Of a DNA stretch of 7,181 nt, positions 6,321-7,181 are shown piece after piece. The stretch spans positions 1 to 7,181 of the forward strand of contig JAIRMO010000072.1 in NCBI GenBank assembly GCA_031258625.1. The letters run 5' to 3'. The position numbers and the translations under genes were made by a program. The stretch comes from Spirochaetaceae bacterium. GTDB taxonomy: Bacteria > Spirochaetota > Spirochaetia > Treponematales > Breznakiellaceae. How positions within the stretch are numbered: the stretch's first letter is position 1; every line of letters begins with the position of its first letter. Below the pieces are notes generated by a model. It was given only the letters and a program-made list of their open reading frames with translations. It ran no database searches and was not told where the DNA came from.

Positions 6321-7181
6321 ATGGTTGTGGGGCAGCGAATATCCCGGATCGTTCACCTCGGCGGGTTTGATCATGTTGACGCCTGTGCCATAGGGGGCGG
6401 TTTTCCCGTGGTAATACAGACCATGTGGAAGGACCGCCTTCAATTCGCCGATATCACGGACCGGGCCGGGGACGCCCTGGCCGCGAGGATCGGGGGGCTT
6501 AAGGCCATGGGATGCGGGCTCCTCCGCTTTGCGGTTCCCGATTTAGAGGCCGCCGAGGTTTTGGGCGCCCTGGCGGGGGCGGTATCCATGCCCCTGGTGG
6601 CGGATATTCATTTTGATTATAAAATCGCCCTCCGCTGTCTGGATTATCCCATCGCGAAAATCAGGATCAACCCCGGGAACATCGGGAGCAAGGAAAGGGT
6701 AAAAAAGGTTCTCACCAAGGCCGCGGACCGGGGTGTTCCTATCCGGATTGGGGTTAATGCCGGCAGCCTTCCCCCGGATCTACGGCATTCCGTGGAGGAA
6801 GGCCCTATGGACCGGGCGGAGGCCCTGGTGGAGGCGGCGGAGCGGGAATTGGCTTTTTTCCGGGAATTGGGCTTTGAAAACGCCCTGGTTTCTCTAAAAG
6901 CCTCTGTAATTGCCGATACTATAAAGGCGAACCGGATCTTAGCGTCCCGGACCGATATACCGATCCACCTTGGGGTTACCGAAGCGGGCCCCCTCGTTGC
7001 CGGGGTGGTCAGGAACACGGCGGCCCTGCATACCCTGCTTTCCGAAGGGATAGGAGAAACCATCCGGGTTTCCCTTTCCGATTCCGTCGAAAATGAGGTA
7101 ATCGCCGGAAGGGAGATCCTGGGGGCGGTGGCGGATAGTTCCGGGGAGGGGGAAAAGAAACGGGGGGTGGTGATAATTTCC
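6321..7181 (+). CDS. ispG: 4-hydroxy-3-methylbut-2-enyl diphosphate synthase IspG (GcpE), N-terminal part
   Basis: IspG makes HMBPP from the cyclic diphosphate MEcPP in the MEP isoprenoid pathway, using a 4Fe-4S cluster in the cytoplasm. The frame is open from ATG 6321 for 287 codons and runs off the window end. The TIM-barrel domain is clearly recognisable: GLLRFAVPDLEAAE (66-79), PLVADIHFDYKIAL (91-104), KIRINPGNIGSKERV (113-127), PIRIGVNAGSL (140-150), ENALVSLKAS (186-195), PIHLGVTEAGPL (214-225) and GIGETIRVSLS (243-253). The window stops at GVVIIS, just before the expected CPTCGR motif, so the iron-sulfur cysteines cannot be checked. After the first beta strand it reads VIQTMWKDRL instead of the common VQSMTNTDT. 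The start at 6321 is the only upstream in-frame ATG near the family's N-terminus. No good ribosome binding site precedes it, so the exact start is uncertain. Nothing links it functionally to the ATPase. Confidence 0.93.
   Translation, partial: MVVGQRISRIVHLGGFDHVDACAIGGGFPVVIQTMWKDRLQFADITDRAGDALAARIGGLKAMGCGLLRFAVPDLEAAEVLGALAGAVSMPLVADIHFDYKIALRCLDYPIAKIRINPGNIGSKERVKKVLTKAADRGVPIRIGVNAGSLPPDLRHSVEEGPMDRAEALVEAAERELAFFRELGFENALVSLKASVIADTIKANRILASRTDIPIHLGVTEAGPLVAGVVRNTAALHTLLSEGIGETIRVSLSDSVENEVIAGREILGAVADSSGEGEKKRGVVIIS

Noticed and set aside
6644..7063. A 139-codon minus-strand open frame at the right end.
   Set aside because: It is the complement of the clear IspG barrel coding frame, and its Ser/Arg/Ala-rich translation shows no domain.
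1..7181. CRISPR array, transposase, tRNA or rRNA, or a new defence system.
   Set aside because: Nearly all of the window is accounted for by conserved V-ATPase genes and ispG. No spaced identical repeats, transposase motifs, CCA-ended cloverleaf or rRNA segments were seen.

Overview
The window is a compact, entirely plus-strand gene cluster for a bacterial A/V-type (vacuolar-like) ATPase, followed by the start of an isoprenoid-biosynthesis gene. The gene order (unknown small subunit, A, B, D, I, K), the sequence style of the catalytic subunit (GERAGEVVE after the P-loop, SPAGGNFEEP later) and the high GC with heavy CGG/CCC/GGG codon use point to a spirochete, most likely a Treponema-like organism. 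Chlamydiae carry a very similar operon, but the GC content fits them poorly. This assignment rests on remembered family features, not on a search.

Layout: 2-109 is the C-terminal tail of an upstream gene whose stop overlaps the atpA start (ATGA). atpA (106-1866) is the catalytic A subunit and atpB (1903-3201) the non-catalytic B subunit. After a 98-base spacer with heptad repeats and a G/C hairpin comes atpD (3300-3902), the central stalk. atpI (3899-5770) overlaps atpD by ATGA and encodes the membrane a-type subunit. A 36-base gap with a perfect TATAAT box precedes atpK (5807-6244), the four-helix proteolipid of the rotor ring. A 76-base gap without a clear terminator separates atpK from ispG (6321 to the window end, truncated), which makes 2-C-methyl-D-erythritol 4-phosphate (MEP) pathway isoprenoid precursors.

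How the genes work together: A3B3 hydrolyses or makes ATP, D turns inside it as the shaft, and the K ring turns against subunit I to move ions through the membrane. The K protein keeps the residues that bind Na+ in the Enterococcus hirae ring (T57, Q58, Y61, Q101, E130 here), so Na+ is the best guess for the coupling ion. Subunits C, F and G/H are not seen in the window. The gene directly before atpA, where F is often found, is probably the DUF2764-type protein of spirochete and chlamydial operons.

I found no wholly new system. The points most worth checking are the predicted Na+ site, the reduced subunit set, the repeat-bearing spacer between atpB and atpD, and a possible extra promoter for atpK.
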